Source: Bacteroides sp. (lineage in GTDB: Bacteria > Bacteroidota > Bacteroidia > Bacteroidales > Bacteroidaceae). Taken from it: 16,643 bases of DNA. Shown piece after piece: positions 13,948 to 16,643 of this stretch. The position numbers were made by a program, and so were the translations under genes. The stretch covers positions 1 to 16,643 of the forward strand of contig DXOJ01000254.1 of the NCBI GenBank assembly GCA_019412865.1, given 5' to 3'. The notes below the pieces were generated by a model. It was not told where the DNA came from and made no database searches. It saw only the letters and a list, made by a program, of their open reading frames with translations. Numbering within the stretch: position 1 is the stretch's first letter; the number at the start of each line of letters is the position of its first letter.

Positions 13948-16350
13948 ATGAAGAAACTACTATGTCTCGCCTTGTTAGTATCCGCCGGAAGTATCTACTC
14001 CGGCAGTATCTCGGCAAACAACAAACCTACTGATAACAAATCCGGCAACAACTCAAAGGACATATACAAAAAGACCTGGATCGACTTCAACAAAAACGGT
14101 ATAAAGGATGTATACGAAGATACCTCCGCTCCTATCGAAGCCCGCATCGCGGATTTGCTTTCGCAAATGACGCTGGAAGAGAAAACCTGTCAGATGGCTA
14201 CTCTCTACGGTTCGGGACGGGTATTGAAAGATGCATGGCCTACTGCCGGATGGTCAGCAGAAATCTGGAAGGACGGTATAGGAAATATTGATGAGCAGGC
14301 GAACGGACTGGGTAAATTCGGTTCTGAAATCTCCTATCCGTATGCCAACAGTGTAAAGAACCGACACACCATTCAACGCTGGTTTGTAGAACAGACACGA
14401 CTGGGTATTCCGGTGGACTTCACCAATGAAGGAATACGCGGATTATGTCACGACCGGGCTACCATGTTTCCCGCTCAATGCGGGCAAGGTGCCACGTGGA
14501 ACAAGAAACTGATCCGGGAAATTGCGAAAGTCACTGCAAATGAGGCAAAAGCATTGGGATATACCAATATTTATTCTCCTATTCTGGATATTGCACAAGA
14601 TCCTCGCTGGGGACGTGTGGTAGAAAGTTACGGAGAAGATCCGTATCTGGCGGGCGAATTGGGAAAACAGATGATCCTCGGTCTGCAAAGCGAAGGTATT
14701 GTTGCTACTCCCAAGCATTTCGCCGTGTATAGCATCCCGGTCGGTGGACGCGACGGAGGTACGCGTACGGATCCGCACGTGGCCCCGCGTGAGATGAAGA
14801 CTCTTTATCTGGAACCTTTCCGCAAAGGTATTCAGGAAGCGGGTGCTCTAGGAGTGATGAGTTCGTATAATGATTATGACGGGGAGCCAGTTTCCGGAAG
14901 TTATCATTTCCTCACGGAAATTCTGCGTCAGCAATGGGGATTCAAAGGATATGTAGTATCGGATAGTGAGGCGGTAGAGTTTCTGCACACCAAACATCGT
15001 ATCACCCCGACTGAAGAAAAGATGGCGGCACAAGTGATCAATGCAGGATTGAATATCCGTACCAACTTTACTCCCCCGCAAGATTTCATTCTCCCGTTGC
15101 GTCGTGCTATCGACGAAGGTAAAGTCTCTTTGCATACGCTCGATCAACGCGTCAGTGAGATTCTGCGTGTCAAGTTTATGATGGGGCTTTTTGATAATCC
15201 GTATCCCGGTGATGACCGTCGTCCGGAGACAGTCTTACACAATGACGCTCATAAAGCAGTATCTATGAAAGCCGCTTTGGAGTCTGTCGTTCTTTTGAAG
15301 AATAAGAATCAGATGCTTCCGTTATCCAAGAACTTCAAAAAAATAGCTGTGATTGGTCCGAATGCGGAAGAAGTGAAGGAGCTGACTTGCAGATATGGTC
15401 CTGCCAATGCGTCTATTAAGACTGTATATCAGGGAATCAAAAAATATCTGCCTAACTCGGAAGTTCGCTATGCAAAAGGCTGTGACATTATTGATAAATA
15501 TTTCCCGGAGAGCGAACTATACAATGTTCCATTAGATACACAAGAGCAGGCGATGATTCAGGAAGCGGTAGAATTAGCAAAAGCTTCGGATATCGCTATT
15601 CTTGTACTGGGTGGAAATGAGAAAACGGTTCGGGAAGAGTTTTCACGTACCAATCTTGACCTCTGCGGGCGGCAGCAACAATTATTGGAAGCGGTTTATG
15701 CAACAGGCAAACCTGTCGTTCTAGTGATGGTGGACGGAAGGGCAGCAACCATCAACTGGGCAAACAAATACATTCCTGCCATTATCCATGCCTGGTTCCC
15801 CGGAGAATTTATGGGAGATGCCATCGCTAAAGTTCTTTTCGGAGACTATAATCCGGGAGGACGTCTGGCTGTCACTTTCCCGAAATCTGTGGGACAGATT
15901 CCTTTTGCATTCCCATTCAAGCCGGGTTCTGACTCTAAAGGGAAAGTCCGTGTAGACGGTGTACTTTATCCTTTCGGATATGGTTTAAGCTATACGACCT
16001 TCGGATATTCAGACTTGAAAATATCTAAACCGGTGATCGGTCCGCAGGAGAATATCACTCTTTCATGTACTGTGAAGAATACAGGAAAGAAAGCAGGGGA
16101 TGAAGTAGTCCAGCTTTATATCCGTGATGATTTCAGCAGCGTTACCACCTACGATAAAGTTTTGCGGGGTTTTGAACGTATTCACTTGCAACCAGGAGAA
16201 GAACAAACTATCAACTTTACCCTTACGCCTCAAGACTTGGGATTATGGGACAAGAATAATCAGTTTACGGTAGAGCCGGGAAGTTTCTCGGTTATGGTGG
16301 GAGCTTCTTCACAGGATATACGGTTGAAGGAGAGTTTTGAGGTGCAATAA
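13948..16350 (+). CDS. Secreted GH3 family beta-glycosidase
   Basis: This is a retaining exo-acting glycosidase of family GH3, probably a beta-glucosidase or beta-xylosidase, 800 aa. The Sec signal peptide is cut near ISA (residue 23), and no lipobox is seen, so a periplasmic location is likely. Residues 46-57 fit an EF-hand-like loop (DFNKNGIKDVYE). A TIM-barrel domain follows from about 65. The nucleophile should be Asp339 in VVSDSEAV, where many members have SDW. Lys256-His257 in TPKHF are substrate-site residues of the family. The second alpha/beta domain carries the likely acid/base Glu563 (VREEFSRTNLDL, with Glu564 as alternative). PFGYGLSYTTF precedes a C-terminal fibronectin-III-like domain (about 700-800). 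All expected domains are intact. It stands alone downstream of the structured gap and is not part of the SusCD operon. Linkage specificity cannot be told from the sequence. Confidence 0.95.
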   Translation: MKKLLCLALLVSAGSIYSGSISANNKPTDNKSGNNSKDIYKKTWIDFNKNGIKDVYEDTSAPIEARIADLLSQMTLEEKTCQMATLYGSGRVLKDAWPTAGWSAEIWKDGIGNIDEQANGLGKFGSEISYPYANSVKNRHTIQRWFVEQTRLGIPVDFTNEGIRGLCHDRATMFPAQCGQGATWNKKLIREIAKVTANEAKALGYTNIYSPILDIAQDPRWGRVVESYGEDPYLAGELGKQMILGLQSEGIVATPKHFAVYSIPVGGRDGGTRTDPHVAPREMKTLYLEPFRKGIQEAGALGVMSSYNDYDGEPVSGSYHFLTEILRQQWGFKGYVVSDSEAVEFLHTKHRITPTEEKMAAQVINAGLNIRTNFTPPQDFILPLRRAIDEGKVSLHTLDQRVSEILRVKFMMGLFDNPYPGDDRRPETVLHNDAHKAVSMKAALESVVLLKNKNQMLPLSKNFKKIAVIGPNAEEVKELTCRYGPANASIKTVYQGIKKYLPNSEVRYAKGCDIIDKYFPESELYNVPLDTQEQAMIQEAVELAKASDIAILVLGGNEKTVREEFSRTNLDLCGRQQQLLEAVYATGKPVVLVMVDGRAATINWANKYIPAIIHAWFPGEFMGDAIAKVLFGDYNPGGRLAVTFPKSVGQIPFAFPFKPGSDSKGKVRVDGVLYPFGYGLSYTTFGYSDLKISKPVIGPQENITLSCTVKNTGKKAGDEVVQLYIRDDFSSVTTYDKVLRGFERIHLQPGEEQTINFTLTPQDLGLWDKNNQFTVEPGSFSVMVGASSQDIRLKESFEVQ

Positions 16351-16466
16351 ACTTGAAAAGACTAAAAAGTAACCACTAATAATTTTGTACCGGATGACTT
16401 AAAAAGAAAAGAGTATTTGAAAAGCCTTGAATTTATAAAGCAACTTCTGATTTAAAATACTTATAA

Positions 16467-16524
16467 AAATATGGTCAAACAATAAATTGAGACTTCATTC
16501 TCTTTCTATCGTTTGACCATATTT
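16467..16524. repeat. 14-bp perfect inverted repeat downstream of the GH3 gene
   Basis: AAATATGGTCAAAC at 16467-16480 and GTTTGACCATATTT at 16511-16524 are exact inverse copies with a 30-base spacer. On the - strand the stem runs into a short T-tract, so it could end a leftward transcript from beyond the window. On the + strand the T-tract is missing. It may also be an operator for a gene to the right. I see nothing else in 16351-16643. Confidence 0.6.
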
Positions 16525-16643
16525 GATGAATATACCTAGACTAACCTTAGTGAAAACGTCATTTTAGCATATATGTATTATTGCAAACTATTGCTGTCCG
16601 ATTAAACTCGACAACAATAAAAATAGTGTGCTCGACTGCTGAT

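Noticed and set aside
13948..16350. GH3 enzyme as a member of the SusCD locus
   Set aside because: It is separated by a strong terminator, rnr, a flavoprotein gene and a 659-base gap, and neither of those genes relates to polysaccharide use. Any functional link is speculative.
16576..16583. TATTATTG as a promoter for a gene to the right
   Set aside because: It has one mismatch to the -7 consensus and no -33 element at the right distance, and A+T-rich DNA gives such matches often.

Overview
The window looks like chromosome of a gut Bacteroides or a close relative. The signs are a SusC/SusD outer-membrane pair, a series of lipoproteins whose mature N-termini are rich in Asp/Glu (the Bacteroidetes surface-export pattern), BACON and FISUMP domains, no Shine-Dalgarno-like sites, and two promoters that fit the Bacteroides -33 TTTG / -7 TAnnTTTG pattern. 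All genes are on the + strand. The species cannot be named from the sequence alone.

Region 1 (1-10354) is one probable operon of six genes: a SusC-like TonB-dependent transporter with an STN domain, a SusD-like lipoprotein, a HExxH zinc metallohydrolase lipoprotein, a DUF4302-type lipoprotein, a lipoprotein with two BACON-like domains, and a lipoprotein with two BACON domains plus a C-terminal FISUMP domain. Gaps between genes are 0 to 59 bases, and a strong hairpin (10322-10354) closes the unit. There is no glycoside hydrolase, polysaccharide lyase or sulfatase inside it. The best reading is a surface uptake complex for a peptide, protein or glycoprotein substrate: the lipoproteins bind (and perhaps cut) it outside and SusCD imports it. 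The regulator suggested by the STN domain (ECF sigma factor plus FecR-like anti-sigma) would lie outside the window.

Region 2 (10403-12618) is rnr, encoding RNase R, with its own promoter. Region 3 (12671-13288) is a pyridoxamine-5'-phosphate-oxidase-like (Nim-related) flavoprotein gene whose promoter lies in one arm of a 34-base imperfect inverted repeat.

Region 4 (13289-13947) is a 659-base gap with no gene. It holds a dense series of inverted repeats: a TACCCTCAC family in four copies and a 114-base nested palindrome with four CCGTG-cored units. Region 5 (13948-16350) is a secreted GH3 glycosidase gene with an EF-hand-like loop near its N-terminus. The last 293 bases contain only a 14-bp inverted repeat.

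The most promising lead is the SusCD/metallohydrolase/BACON/FISUMP operon, and within it the FISUMP tail, whose domain type is related to those diversified by retroelements. The structured intergenic array is second.
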